A stretch of DNA of 64,000 nt, from assembly GCA_904063045.1 (NCBI GenBank), contig CAJFCJ010000018.1, forward strand, positions 930,001 through 994,000, written 5' to 3'. The translations under genes were made by a program, and so were the position numbers. The DNA is from Dimorphilus gyrociliatus (Eukaryota > Annelida > Polychaeta > Dinophilidae). Position 1 is the first letter of the stretch, and each line of letters opens with the position of its first letter. The notes below the pieces were generated by a model that was given only the letters and a program-made list of their open reading frames with translations, made no database searches and had not been told where the DNA came from. Shown here in pieces: positions 11,503 to 24,438 of the stretch.

Positions 11503-13683
11503 ATGTCTGTTCTTATTCTAGGCGGTATGAAGATTTCTTAATATTTATATATTTTACTGACATAATATGTTGGCTATGGTATTTTTACATATATATTTCT
11601 GTGAATACATGAATAGGAACAGGATTCATTGGAAGGAATTTGGTTCAATATCTCGTTGAGAATAATCTAGCTCATGAGGTAAGAAATAGTTTAAAGAAGA
11701 AAATTGACTATGAGTTTTTAAATTATGATCACGTGATCAAGAATTTAATTACCCTTTTATAATGTATATATAAAAAAGGCGACTATTAACAAGAGAGTAC
11801 TATAAATTTTTGTTAAATGCTTTAAATTAGTCGGTCAAAATCAGTTCTGCAGTGTCAGTGAACACCTGAGCAAATTTAATTTAAGAAGCGTTTTTTAAAA
11901 GAAGGCTTATAGGCTTAAAATCGTAAACAATTTCCTTGTGTTAGTTTACACTAGGCAGTTGTCACAGTTTATGGACTTTAAATACATAAATTACATTGTT
12001 AATTAGCAATATATATTGTATATATTAGTATATATATATATATATATATATTAAATCAATTGATAAATGAAGGAGAAATCATAAAAAAGAAACTTTTTCT
12101 ATTGGATATTAAGTTATTAGATTTGTCATAATACTTACTATTTTAAATGACTGCTAAAGATCATTATTAAAAAGTCATAAAAATATCAATTAGATTAAAC
12201 TAAAAAGAGGAAATAGATTTTAGTGATAAAACATTTTTTTTTTATTTATTTTTGAAAAAATTAGGCAATTAATTAATATAAATAAAAAAACTCGATAACA
12301 TAGATTGGAGTCGTTGATAAAACCCCACCGCAAATGGCTTATCTATGCAAAAGATCAGCAGAAGCTTTTCGAGATGATCGTGTACATTTTAGCCACGCTA
12401 ATTTAATTAATCCAGGTAAAATAATCAGATTATTTTATTAAATTGTTTATTATTAAAAACAATTCAATATTAAACGTTTATTCGTTTTTAATTCATTTTT
12501 ACTCTGGCTTTAGCGTCCGTTCAAAAAGCTTTCGATACCTGTCGAAAAGGAAATTACGAATATGTTGTTAATTGTGCGGCTGAAACCAAACACGGACATA
12601 ATGATGCTGTATGACTTTCTTTCTTTATTTTTAATTAATTATGTTAATTAACACTGTTCATATCTAAATATTACTTTTAGGTGTATAAAGAAGGAATATA
12701 TAAATTAAGCTTAAACTGTTCAAAAGAATCTGCTAAAAGAAATGTTAAAAAATATATCGAATTATCAACTTGCAGAATATTTGATAGTGAGGTACGTATA
12801 AGAATTTCTCTCTCTCTTCCTCTCATTCTCATTGAGTTTTACAGATAAGAAATTCTATAACTATCTTTTATTGATAATGATTACTTAAAAAAAATTCTTT
12901 TTTTTTTTTGTACTACTATCTTGCTTACTTAGATATTTTATCAATGAAAAACAATATAGTTTATTTCTATAAATAAACCCTGCATATATTAATTATCTAG
13001 AGCAGTTTATTAACAACAATATTATATTTACGATATATCGTATTTAAATTGCACTAATTATTAATCCTTGTTTTGTTTTATTTTTCCTTATAGAAACCTT
13101 GCAACGAAACCCACAAAGCAGATTTTCCTTGGACTGAGCGTGACAAACAAGTAATTTAAATAATTTAATTTAAAATAAAAGGAAGAGAAATTTCTATTAA
13201 ATTTATAAGCTTTAATTGTATTCATATAGAATTTATGTATATATCTAATATATAGGTTTATGTTTACTATTTATTTCTTTAGAAACTACTGGCTGAAAGT
13301 AAAATAAAAGAAACGCCAGAATTAAATTGGATTATACTACGTTTGGTAAATGTCTACGGTCCAGGAGATATTTGTAGCTTTTGTAAGAATAAATAGAAAT
13401 ATATTTTGTTCTTTTATTTAAGGTTTATATTTACATATACAAATATAATACGTGTTTTTATTTTAGTACCGAAAATACTTGCTGGTGCAGTATATAAGTA
13501 CTTAGAAAGAAAAATGCAGGTATAATTATATGTATTAAAATTTATATACTAATACAAATATTATCGGCCTTGGGTGAATTCAGGTAATAAAAATACATGT
13601 AACGCCTAGTTAAAATGGCTCTTACCCTGGATTAGGTGTAATTTTTAATTTCCTAGGCAGAATACCTAAGTTCTTTGTTTATA

Positions 13684-13722
<39 letters not shown>

Positions 13723-15024
13723 TTGTGTATATTAACATATTGGCAGCTACTATTAGACTTTTCCCAATTTCCTTTCTTTGTTCAACCCTTATTAGATTAT
13801 TTAATGGAATAGTTGTAGCATTATTTTTTAAACGTTAATAATTGTAATTTATATAAAAAATATAAAATATTCATAGTTAATAAGTTATTATACAGATGCA
13901 GCGAGTATAGGCTTTTATATTTATTTTTCAATGCTATTCTCAATAAATATGAATATCTGTCAATATTATCTAAGAATTAGTTTAACTTTACTTGTTAATT
14001 TCAAATATTGACTGGAAAAGTGTAATCATCACCGCCAAAAGGTGCCTATTACCTGGGTTTTGTATGTAATCACGTTATTGCCTGAAGGAGCCTGTTGCTG
14101 GTACCAAATTTATAGTATATACTGTCAACTATATACTGTATATAGTATATATAATTTTCTTAAGAAAATCAATATTGTGCAGGTTATGTCATTCTTTTAA
14201 CTAACTTCCTATTTTCAAATAGATTTTATGGACGGGACATTTAAAAACTAATACTGTACATGTTAAAGATGCTTGTAAAGCTATTTGGCATTTATGTGAA
14301 CGAGTACCCCCAAGAAATGTCTTTCATTTAGCCGATAAAGGTTCTACAAGTAAGTTTAAATAGTTATTTTGATTAAAGAATAAAAATATATCCTCGTATA
14401 CGCTCTCGCTCTTGTTCCCTTCCAATTTAGATCAAGCAGTTTTGGCTTCAATAGTTTCAGAGATATTCGATATTGAATGCGAATTTGTTGGATCACTCTT
14501 ATCCAAGGTCGCCAAGGTAAATTATTACATAGAATTTTTTTTATTCAATAATAACTACGCTTCCGTATTTATATATATTCTCTATAGAGTAATTTAAGCG
14601 ATTTAATTAGAGAAATGAATGAGAGTCATTTAGGAGCTTGGATAAATATTTGTGAACCAGAAAAAATTACAACACCTTTATCGCCTTTCTTGGCCGAGGT
14701 ATTGACTAATCAATTAATAAATTATTGCTTTATTGCCATTGATTATTTCGTTTTCTATTGATTTTTTTATTATTACGCAGGAAGAAGTTTATGATAGAAA
14801 TTTGAGTGTTGATGGTTCAAAAATTGAAGGTACAGGTTTTCAATATGACTATCCAAAAATCTCTACAAGTTTGATTAGAGAGGTAAATTTTAAGACATAT
14901 AACTAAACTTTATTCATTATTTACCTCTGGTATTATATTAACGCAAATATTAATAATAATTACACAGGTAATCGAAGAATACATTGACGAGAAACGTTTT
15001 CCAAAATCGATTATATTAAGATAA
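11503..15024 (+). CDS. Extended SDR, NAD(P)-binding epimerase/dehydratase-like
   Basis: Thirteen exons: 11503-11524, 11617-11678, 12304-12415, 12514-12608, 12681-12791, 13094-13150, 13283-13382, 13467-13519, 14223-14349, 14431-14516, 14588-14698, 14781-14882, 14968-15024; 364 aa. The Rossmann motif GGTGFIG lies at residues 7-13. A VVNCAAETKHG segment matches the NNAA/NCAA motif, and ILRLVNVYGPGD matches the substrate-binding LR..NVYGPG block of the NAD-dependent epimerase/dehydratase family. The catalytic YxxxK is incomplete: Lys154 of KLLAE is present but the tyrosine position (150) is Arg. The substrate cannot be inferred. It may be a binding protein or use different chemistry. Intron 8 (13520-14222) is unusually long. 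Confidence 0.85.
13520..14222. other. Long intron 8 of the SDR gene with TA microsatellite
   Basis: Seven hundred bases where neighbours have 50-100. It contains a TA run near 13680-13720, a palindromic ACTGTATATAGTATAT tract near 14115-14150, and GC-richer patches at 13570-13675 and 14030-14105. The two patches share inverted matches around TTCAGGTAATAA and TTATTGCCTGAA, which may mark a small mobile element. Confidence 0.35.
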
Positions 15025-15659
15025 AACAAATGACGAGTCTGTCAAATTACCAAGATTTTCCTCCGTCTGTCTATCTCCCTCTCTCTTTCTCTTTGTCTAC
15101 TTGGCTCTCTTTCTCTCTCTCTCTCTCGCTCTCGTCTTATATCTTTTTATTTTTTAATATTTTCATTTTATTCTTTATTGAAAATTTTATTTGGATGTGG
15201 TCGAAAAGAAATATGAAGAAAAAACACGAAATTTTACAATTTAAACTGTCTCAGAAATTTCAAAAAAATACAATTTTCTAATTTTTTATTCTTACTTTTA
15301 AACATATAAACAGATAATAAAGATTAGGAAAAGTAAGCTATATTTCATATATTTTCCATCCAAATGAAATACATTAGCAATATATGGAAGAGATAATCAA
15401 TAAGTGGGAACTTATTTTTCGAAAGCAAGTACTTGTGTTAGATTTGCATTATCTCTTACCTTAATCAGGTCAATTATCATCTATTTACAATAATGACATT
15501 ATTAAGTTACAAATAACTAATGATCAGCAGTTCTGGTAAGATTTAGATTTATTATTAGAACAACAACAAAATTTTATCATTCTTCCTAATATTTTTAGAG
15601 ATTTACACGCAAGTTGAAAACAATTTACATAACAATTAAGAGAAAATATTTTACACTAG
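15025..15659. other. Convergent 3' ends with CT-rich microsatellite
   Basis: Gap between the convergent SDR gene and SLC33A1. A CT-rich simple repeat at 15066-15135 makes a spurious 83-codon frame. Otherwise AT-rich UTR-like sequence. Confidence 0.55.
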
Positions 15660-17428
15660 TCACAAAGATGGTTTAGTCGCGGTTTTCTTGATTGTCCATT
15701 CATCCTTTCTTAATTGCTGCAACTCTCTAACGGTTTTGGCCTTCCAACCTAGCCAAATAAATCCGATAATAAAACAGACAAATGACTCAATATAGTAACC
15801 ATCGATACGAGTAACGCACGATCCTCCGTCTGCTTGACAAGTTTTCATTGTTAAAGGTTCCACCATCCAGAGGGCAACAGTGCCTGGCCAATTACCGCCG
15901 AAATTCGAAATTGTATTCAGCAAGGTCATATATGTTCCCCCTATTGCAGGATCGCTGATGGTTGCACTAAAACTCATTCCAGCTACGTACATACTATAGA
16001 TCGTAACTTGATGAAGGGCATACGATATTAAAAGAACGATATAGAAGTATCCGGCAATTGTACCCTTATCATCAGCCGTTTTAGGTGCCCACCATACTAA
16101 TACGGCTAACCAAGCTCCACCTAAAAGTCTAAATGGAATGGCTTTGAGGAAAACATTCATGGGATTTGGACCAGTAGTATATTTGCTAATAAATATTGGC
16201 AGAATAATTTGAACTGGTATCATTGGTATGGAAAAAAGAGCTAATTTTTCTCTCGGTACACCTCCTTCAATAAGCTTTAAGGCAGTAACAGCATCACAAG
16301 CTGCAAAGCCAATCTGAAAAAAAAATTGATTATTTTTTTTGTCCAGGATTTTTTCTTCAATAGAGAAAGGAAACTCAAGTAAAAAATTATAATTACCTTG
16401 CACGTTAGTAAAACGACAACTAACTTTCCAATTGACTTTAATTTAAATATACATAGAAGTAATTTATAAGTTTCGATTAAACCAAATTCTTCATCATTAT
16501 TTTCGGCAGCTGCATTTCTTTCCTTTTTGAAAACTGACACTAGAGTCGTTGTAATTAGAAAAACAATCCCACACCCTTTCAAAAAAGCTAATAGGATAAA
16601 GAAAAAGTGTTATTAGCGATGTTTTTTTCAAAAAGAAAATGAGGGAAAATTTGCTAATTAAATACTCACTACTCAATGTAACAATTCCAGTAGGATATGG
16701 TGTGCTTCGAAGAAAATTATTACAGAAATCTGGCGATTCTAAAGCCAAGAATACTACATTGCCTATAAAGTAACCTGCTGTTTGACCAACAGTGTTACAA
16801 GTCGATGCCCAGGCTACATTTTGTCTAATATAAATAAGAAATAGAAATTACTATGATTAATAGGCTATACAGAAATATTACGGTTTAACGATTACCTAGA
16901 AAGCATTGTCAAAGCCCATCCGTCAACAGCAATATCCTGGGTAGCAGCCAAGAAATTCAAGAGGAAAAAGATAGCAGTCAGTAAATATATGTTCAAATTG
17001 CCTTCGTCCATTATTTGGGAAATAAATAGGGATAAAGCCAACATGAAAATCCCAATAAGATACTGAACGGGAACTAGCCACGATTTTCTTCTTCCAAACG
17101 AGGTAATATATAAAGAATCCACAATAGGAGCCCACAATAACTTCACTGAGAATGGCCAATATACAAAACTAAACAGGGCTTGATCATTATATGATACTTT
17201 CCTAGTTGATAATAGATAGGGTATAGCCCCTGCAAGACCTAATGGAATGCCTTGTAGAACATACAAAAACATTAAAAGTGCTATGTTTTTTCTGTCTCCT
17301 TCGATCTGAGTACACATCTGCTGACAGTCTTTGTTCGATTTATTTTCATAATTATCTGAATTTGCCATATTGTTCAACTCTGAATTTTCAGGGGCAGTTG
17401 CTTTCCTTCGTTTGGCTTCGTTTTGCAT
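15660..17428 (-). CDS. SLC33A1: SLC33A1 acetyl-CoA transporter
   Basis: Exons in coding order: 17428-16896, 16824-16670, 16587-16397, 16313-15660; 510 aa, all junctions in phase. Diagnostic runs are LQGIPLGLAGAIPYLL, NTVGQTAGYFIGNV, LALESPDFCN, GIVTLS, and GGTYMTLLNTISNFGGNWP. About ten to twelve hydrophobic segments are visible. SLC33A1 (AT-1) carries acetyl-CoA from cytosol into the endoplasmic reticulum lumen for protein and ganglioside acetylation. The N-terminal 45 residues are polar and cytosolic. The gene is divergent from RPL29 about 400 bases away. The exon 2 donor is GTGAGT and the exon 3 acceptor ATTAG. Confidence 0.95.
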
Positions 17429-17830
17429 TACTGTCTAAAAGCGAAAAATATGTACTGCACGAATTTATGGATTGTAACAGATGAGCAAATAAGTCAACGT
17501 AATTTAACGATGAATCATCAACCTAGTTTTTTACATTAGTGAAATCAAAGAAGATTATCTCTTAACACTAACTTTGACTGTCTCAATCGATATATCTTCG
17601 ATCCTCTTATATCTCACTTGTTACACGTACTCGTAGCAGACTAATATTCTGATGTCACGTGACGTTAACTTCCTCTTTTAATATCGCTCGCTATAGGTTA
17701 GTGCCTCTCCGTAAAATCCTTAAATATCTTCGTTAATTTCATCCAAAAATTCACAACTCGTGGATCTATTACCATAATAATATTAAGCCAACTATATATC
17801 TCATTTTCGTTACAGTAATTCATCTATAAA
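17429..17830. promoter_or_regulatory. Shared divergent promoter region, SLC33A1 / RPL29
   Basis: The 402 bases between two divergent start codons must contain both promoters unless one lies in a longer 5' UTR. Pyrimidine runs near 17670 (CTTCCTCTTTT) would fit a TOP-like ribosomal-protein start, but no core element is certain. Confidence 0.35.
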
Positions 17831-18256
17831 ATGGCGAAGTCGAAGAATCATACAAATCATAACCAAAGTACGTATTTTAACGAGTTAAACTCGTCTGGAA
17901 ATCATTTTTCTTTACAAAATACTTGTATTTCAGACCGTAAACAACATAGAAACGGAATTAAGCGTCCAAAGAAGCAAAGGTTTCCGTCATTGAAGGGAGT
18001 AAGTAGTTTGGGTTAAAAAATGCGTGTATTTATCAAGGCGAACCTATACAAGCCTGTTTCATTATTACTATTTAAGTTCAAAAATTATATATATCTCTTT
18101 CAAAATAATTTATAGCAGATTATTTTACATGAAATGCTGTAATTTTATTCCCCAAAACTTAATTTGATTGTTTTGCTACAGGTTGACCCTAAATTCTTGA
18201 GAAACATGCGTTACGCCAAGAAGCACAACAAGCCCGCTGTCAATACGCAAAAATAA
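17831..18256 (+). CDS. RPL29: 60S ribosomal protein L29 (eL29), short form
   Basis: Exons 17831-17867, 17934-17998 and 18182-18256; 58 aa. It begins [12 protein letters not shown] and continues with [26 protein letters not shown], the eL29 core. The vertebrate protein has a long basic tail that is absent here; the length is like yeast and other compact eL29. It is a structural component of the large ribosomal subunit. Reading through the first intron would give a 61-residue frame without the conserved end, so the spliced form is right. Confidence 0.96.
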
Positions 18257-18579
18257 CTTTGCTTCGTTAATGCATTTTATCACATTCTGTGAATAAAATT
18301 GCTAATAAATGATCTAATAAGTCGAATTCAATATTTATTAAAAATTATAAGATAATATTTCAAATCAAAAAATATCCTTAGTATTTGTTAGTATTGAACA
18401 GAGAAATTAGCATTTCATTCAGAAAAAAATTTATTAATGAACGCTAGGACAGAAAATATATCCGATAAATGTATTTCTCTGATAATGTAAAGATTAATTT
18501 GAACTATATATTTTTAATCTGACCATTGAAAATATAAATTGAAAAATACCCTCTTCTCTTTAACTAATCTTTCATATAT
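18257..18579. other. Convergent 3' ends, RPL29 and CC2D1
   Basis: AT-rich UTR-like sequence. AATAAA-type signals follow the RPL29 stop (near 18293 and 18304). No coding signal. Confidence 0.5.
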
Positions 18580-21500
18580 CTACTTTGCATTTATCCTAGC
18601 TAGCTCTTCCTCTGCAATTTTTTTCTTTATAGCAAAAATTCTAGCTTCATCCTTATCACCTGTCCTAGCAATCCTTAGACATTCGCATTTATACTTCTCA
18701 ATTGAGATCTCAATATCAATCTTATATTGCTTCAAATTAATTTGATCTTTTAGTTTTTTACGAATTTCCTGTTCGATCTGTTCGTATAATTTGTATTCTT
18801 TAGAAAACCGAGCGCTTGATGCGGAATCAATATTCGGACGACTGCTGAGTTCTCGGAGTCTCTCTTTTTCAAATTTAATCACGTCCAAGGATAACATTCC
18901 ACTTCCCGACTTCTGAGGAGGAGAATTCCTGAAAGATTTATATTTTCCAATAATAAGAAATTTTGCAAGAAATATAGTACATTTATTTAAAATGTTAAAC
19001 CTCTTTAAACAAGATACAGCAGGTAAAAAGCCAATTGAAATTGACAAATCAATGAAATTATTGTAAATTTTGCTTTCAAGAAATAATACTGTGATCTTTT
19101 TTAAATAAACAAGACTTGCAGTTAACAATTATTAGAGTTCAGATGAAAATGTTCCTTCGCGTCTGCACTGGGACCGAGAGGTGTCGGCTTCGATGGGGAA
19201 GTCACAAGATGGCGCAAGCCTTCGATTTAACATTCCTGCCGCCAAGAATTTATATACATGCAATGTGACTTAAATAGTTTTACACTATTACGGAAAAAGT
19301 ACGAGTAGGTTAATACTATATTATGATTTCATATTTAAGATGATAAAATAAGAAACTATTAGAGCGAGCCTGATGGTCTCCATCATTAGATTACTCTATT
19401 TCCACGTTATAAAACCGATACTCAAATGAACAATGGCAGGCTCTAAATTATTTTCCCTCTAAAAGACTAACAATGCACATAAAACTCGTATCATCTCCAT
19501 TCAGCTATGGTAGTAGCAAAACGGAAAGAGAAGAGAATAAAGAAAAATTAATCAAAGAAACTTACTTTTGTCCCTGAGCGTAATTTGATGTGTTCATTGC
19601 TATAGAATGAGCTTGAGCAAAGGTATCGAGAACAAGCCATCTTTGATTGACATGTTCAATTTGACTTTTTCCACTAAGAGGCGTCCGAATTCGAACTTTC
19701 ACTTCTAATTTTCCACCGACTGCCTTTCTTCCTTCATACAAATCGTGCATTCCATGTAACTCGCAATGACTTTCCAGATCGATCAGCTTAATTGAAACAC
19801 TGCCCAGTAGTTTGTCGCTTTTCATGAAACCTGAAGAAAACAAATGTAATTATATTTACTTGTAGATCAATTATTGCGAATATTGTATATATAGGAAAAT
19901 AGAACGTTACCTCTTTTGTAATAGACATCAACTTTCAGATTTTTATGTTTAATTTGTCTCTGGAAAGCAGATGATTTTCTTTGTATATTTAACTTGGTAG
20001 AAAAATCATATTCAGGATTATTTGTTCCTTTTACTGTTGAGCCTAATTCTCCAGTTTGAGGTTCATCCTAGAATTATAAGAAGAGTATATACATTTTTTG
20101 TTTTGCAATAGATTTTTGGTGAATACCTTCGGAATAGGGAATTCATATTTCAAGTAGGTATTTAATTGATGAGGAGAATAGCCATCTGGAAGAGATAAAT
20201 TTATTCCTTTTACAACATGCAATTCCATATCATTATCTCCCAAATCTGCGCATGATCTAGATATAAGAAAGACAAAAATTTATGATAAGTAGTAAATTTC
20301 ATAAATTTTAATATCATCAATTTACATTACTATCGAGAAATTCTTTGTTTCGTAATGAAACCTTGGAGGTGGATCGTTGTGTTGAAATGCATTTTTCAAC
20401 GCCCCCAGATCCTTTCGAGCACATTTTGCCCATTCATCCAATTTATTTGACATATTAATATCTCCAAGTTTCAGGAAATGTTCGTGGTTCGTTTCGCACA
20501 TTCTAATTTGATCGATAAGATCTTGCTCTAATTTTTTGTAAACTTCTTCTCTATCACCTTCCGGTTCGTCTATAAAGCATTGTGGTTCACTTTGCTTTAA
20601 AGGTGGAGGAGGCAAATTACTCATATCGACTGGCAAGCCTTTTTCACTCGCTTCAACCATATTCTTCAGCCCTAAATATACTCTCAATGAATCTTTTGCT
20701 GATTCGAGGTCACCTTTTTTCTTTGCCTCTGCTGCAGCATACTTATACTCCATCTGTCGTCTTTGAAGAATTTGACGTTGTTGGGCTGCTCGTGAGAGGT
20801 TTGTTCCAGATTTTGGAGGTAATGGAGCCTATTGTTTGGAGAGAGAGGTAAAATGTAATCGTTTCTCAAAATTATGAATAAAAATTTACCGCTTTTTTAA
20901 CAACTTTTTGCTCAACTGGTTTTGGTGTTGGCAGTGGGAGGGGAGATAATGGCTTTACATTTGACACCACCGGTTGCACAGGCTCATTTGTTTGCATAGG
21001 TATAGCAGGAAAGCCGGGTGGGCATGGAAGTTCTTCGAAATCAACTTGTCTTCCAGTCTTATGTGCCTTAATTGCCTCCTCATATTGTTTAACAATTCGT
21101 TTAAAGCGTCGACTTTTGCTGTTGTTCTTTGCTTCTTCAGCCTTAGCTAATTCAGACGCATACTTTTCTTTACGCTGCTGTAAAGCTTGTAAAATATTAC
21201 GGGGTGCCTCTGGAACTCCTAATAACTTTTTTGCTTCCTCTTCTGCTTGCGGATCAAGATCAATTTGAGGCTCTTGTTGATCAGATGATGTTGTGGGTGG
21301 AGGGGGAGGCATTTTGCTTAAATCTACAGCTTCACCTTTCATCATAGCCTCTAGGACAGTATCAAATTGCTGCAACAAATAGAAATGGAAAACATTAACA
21401 AAGGTAAAGACAAATGAGAACATATTTAATGTATAAAAAACTTTACTTACTTTGGAAGTACTTAAATACTTTCTAGCAGTCTCTAAATCACCTCTTTCTT

Positions 21501-22482
21501 TGGCCTTAAGTGCCGCTTGTTTATATAATAAACCTCTTTCTTTAACAACTCTTGCAGAATCATTTTGTTGCACTGGTAAGGACGGCGGTGCTACAGCAAC
21601 GGGTTTGGGCTCTGTTTGCCGTGGACCTTTGTTTTTTTTTATGAATGAGAATTAGACAAAATCTATAAAAGAAAAAAAGCCTATATATTAAAAACTACCA
21701 ACTTTCGCGCTCTTCATTGTAAATTTTCACTGGTTCAGGCTTAGGTTGAGCTTGAGATTGTGATTGTGCAGAAGCAGCTAAATTATGATTTGAAGTGCTA
21801 ACAGTAACAGCCGGAGGTATATCTTCGTTACTAATCATATTTCCTATTAGTTTGTTTATTATCATTTTGAAGGAAAAATAGATAAATAAAGTATATTAGT
21901 TTATGAAAATATATAATATGGCAGATCAAACCTGATTTAGCTCGTTTCAGTTGTTCTTGTAAGGTCTTTATTCCTCTATCCATTCTGCGAGCCTGTAAAG
22001 AGTTAAAAAAAATTAAAGATTTACTTAAAATAGATACGCCTTTGAAAACCAATAGCTATTTATTTGAGGTTTCCATTAAAAATTTCTGTGTTATATTTGA
22101 AACTGAGTAAGAACAGTCTAATTATCTTTTCATCAATCATTATTAACATTTTAATTAGAGAATTAGCTCCATCCATCATTTTTATTTTCGATTTTACGAC
22201 TTATATTATCCAATAGAAACAAATTTGTTATTGTTTTAATAAATTAATTCTAATAAAGAATTCAACTAACTTTACTCTGATCATGAGCTGTTCTAGCATT
22301 TTGCTGAGCTGTTCTATACATTACGAGCCTTTCTTCAATAACTTGAACAATTGTAGGTCCACTATTTAAAGGATTCATTGTCGCATCGGGGATTTTTTCA
22401 GGAGATCTTTTCGGAGACGACGGACCACTAGCTTCCATTGCAAGCATCTCTAACTCATCCTATACATAAAGCATACAGTATG

Positions 22483-22529
<47 letters not shown>

Positions 22530-23962
22530 CAGCAGCTGATTTACTTATATGAAAATCGGGTTAAATAAAAAGGATAAAGACTGCGTAGTATTAATTGCTT
22601 AAAAGCGCACTTGGATTTCTATTTTATGCAAAGATATAAAGCTTACTTCAATTTTCAAGGAAGATAGAATCTTTTTTGTCAATTTTCGTATAAAGAATAG
22701 TTAACAATATATAAATAATTATCGATTCCTTTTATATTTATATATATAGCTATTATTTAACATATCAATATACGAATGAAAATTTGAAACAAATACTGTC
22801 ATATGAATAGATCTTTCCCCTCTCTTTCTCCAATCTATCATTGACAATGGTGACAAACTATATAATTTAGTAAATATTTAAAAAAATTATCCACCTACTA
22901 TATACAGTTCTTATTACTACATGTATGTTTTTATTTTTTAATGAGTAAACCTTACTTTCAGCTAAGTTTGTATACAATTGTGTTATTTTATTTAAAATAC
23001 CAAACAAAACTCTATGGAATACTGTTTTTTATCATTATTAAAAAAAAATTCAACTACAGAATATTTGTATTCCATTTACAACAGTTATGTTACTCGTTTA
23101 ATGTCAACAGGTATAGCTGGGGAAGTCTATAAACCGTTAATGTTAATAGTTTCCCTTTGAGAGAAGATTAACGATTTATTGAGGAAACAGACTTAAGTAA
23201 TAAATATTACTTGCATAAGAAATAAAATGTATACTTTAATCGCAGTATACATTTTTGACATATTTATCTATTTTGTTTAAAAATAGTATTTTGTATAACA
23301 AAAAATGACATTATGTAATTTTAAAATGGTTTATGCAAGAATGGAAAGGCAAACCTCTATTTCAGGATCATCTGAATCAGACACTTCGAGATCGATTGGT
23401 TCGTCAACGTTGGAAATAATCTTTTGTAACTCTTTTTCACTTATACTCTTCGGAACGGAACGTTTGGCTTTTTTTTGAGATTTGCTCTCTTTCACCTGCT
23501 CTCCAGCTAATGCTGCCAATTCAGCTTCCAAGTCTTCGTCATCATTCTCGTTAAAATTGTTCGAAGGTGTCGCCGTAAGATCACCACTGTCCGGGATCGC
23601 TAGTCCCATCTGATGGGTATATTTGTGTTAACATTACGTTAGACATAAATATTGATTAATACAATTATATTGTTCTAATTTACAGTAGAATATATATGCT
23701 AATATAAATAAAATATGACAACACTAACAGAAGGTTTCTATTCATTCCGTGCTTAATTATTATCTTATTTAAATGTAAATTAGCATGACCTTAATAAAAA
23801 GAGATTTTCAGATCGTAATTTTACATTAAACATCTTAACAGATTAAATGACAATATCAGTATGATCCATAAATGAGAGAACATAACTAACTTGCTGCATC
23901 AAAGCTTGGCCTCTGCCAGCTGAAGATTGTCGTTTCTCTGTAGTTTTCTTTTTTCCAAACAT
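18580..23962 (-). CDS. CC2D1: CC2D1 (Lgd) DM14 and C2 domain protein
   Basis: Exons in coding order: 23962-23891, 23609-23355, 22459-22271, 21992-21932, 21843-21703, 21626-21451, 21369-20890, 20828-20326, 20256-20127, 20067-19911, 19830-19566, 18928-18580; 925 aa, all in phase. Four DM14 repeats are visible (about 140-195, 270-330, 345-405, 478-535), each ending in a proline-rich LPPPP-like turn and showing motifs such as KERGDLETARKYL and KKKGDLESAKDSLRVYLGLKNM. A C2 domain follows (about 635-775, MELHVVKGINL...GRKAVGGKLEVKVRIR), then a coiled C-terminus. The Lgd/CC2D1 family binds ESCRT-III CHMP4 and controls endosomal sorting and Notch signalling. One ancestral gene here matches both vertebrate CC2D1A and CC2D1B. 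Donor GTTGGT at exon 5. Confidence 0.95.
18929..19565 (-). other. Long CC2D1 intron 11 with a GC-richer block
   Basis: A 637-base intron. The block 19140-19245 is markedly richer in GC than its surroundings and is open in one minus frame for about 30 codons (reading SPSKPTPLGPSADAKE). It has no clear flanking splice sites in the needed phase, so I do not include it. It could be an optional exon or a regulatory element. Confidence 0.3.
22487..22528. repeat. (TA)n microsatellite in CC2D1 intron 2
   Basis: A run of more than 15 TA dinucleotides, directly read. It lies in the 895-base intron 22460-23354. Confidence 0.9.
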
Positions 23963-24438
23963 TCTTTATTATTATTCCATACTAATCTTTACTGATTAGA
24001 GTATAATTTAACCAAGGTATTTGATAACTTTCAACTGGTGAAAATGAATCATAAATAAAACTACAATTCAGGGGGTATTCCGTAAAAGCTGGACAGAATG
24101 TTATTCCAATATTAAATATCCGGATTATAGTGGGAATTAGATAATTTACTTCCTTTTTAAATAAACTTTTAAAAATTTATTCTTGTCAGAGATCACTTGA
24201 CAGATAACTCAATTTATTATTTGAATTTTAACCTGTTTGTATTAGGATTTTTTTAGTAAAAATTTGAAATTTACTGCCATCTGCTGGAATATATAAAACT
24301 AATTAATTTACTTATTTCCCGTCAAGATAGCGAAATTTAATTGTTAGGAAAAAATTGAAATGGATGTCCCACTTAAAATAAGTGTCAGACATTTCGGAAA
24401 CAAAAAAGATTGGCATGCTCAAGGTCAAGGTAGTCAAA
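23963..24438. promoter_or_regulatory. Shared divergent promoter region, CC2D1 / MCM10
   Basis: About 475 bases between divergent starts. An upstream ATG at 24360 opens a 40-codon frame that overlaps the MCM10 start out of frame. It could be a uORF. Confidence 0.3.

Noticed and set aside
15030-15281. 83-codon plus-strand frame after the SDR stop
   Set aside because: Made of translated CT microsatellite (Leu/Ser repeats) with no splice or motif support.
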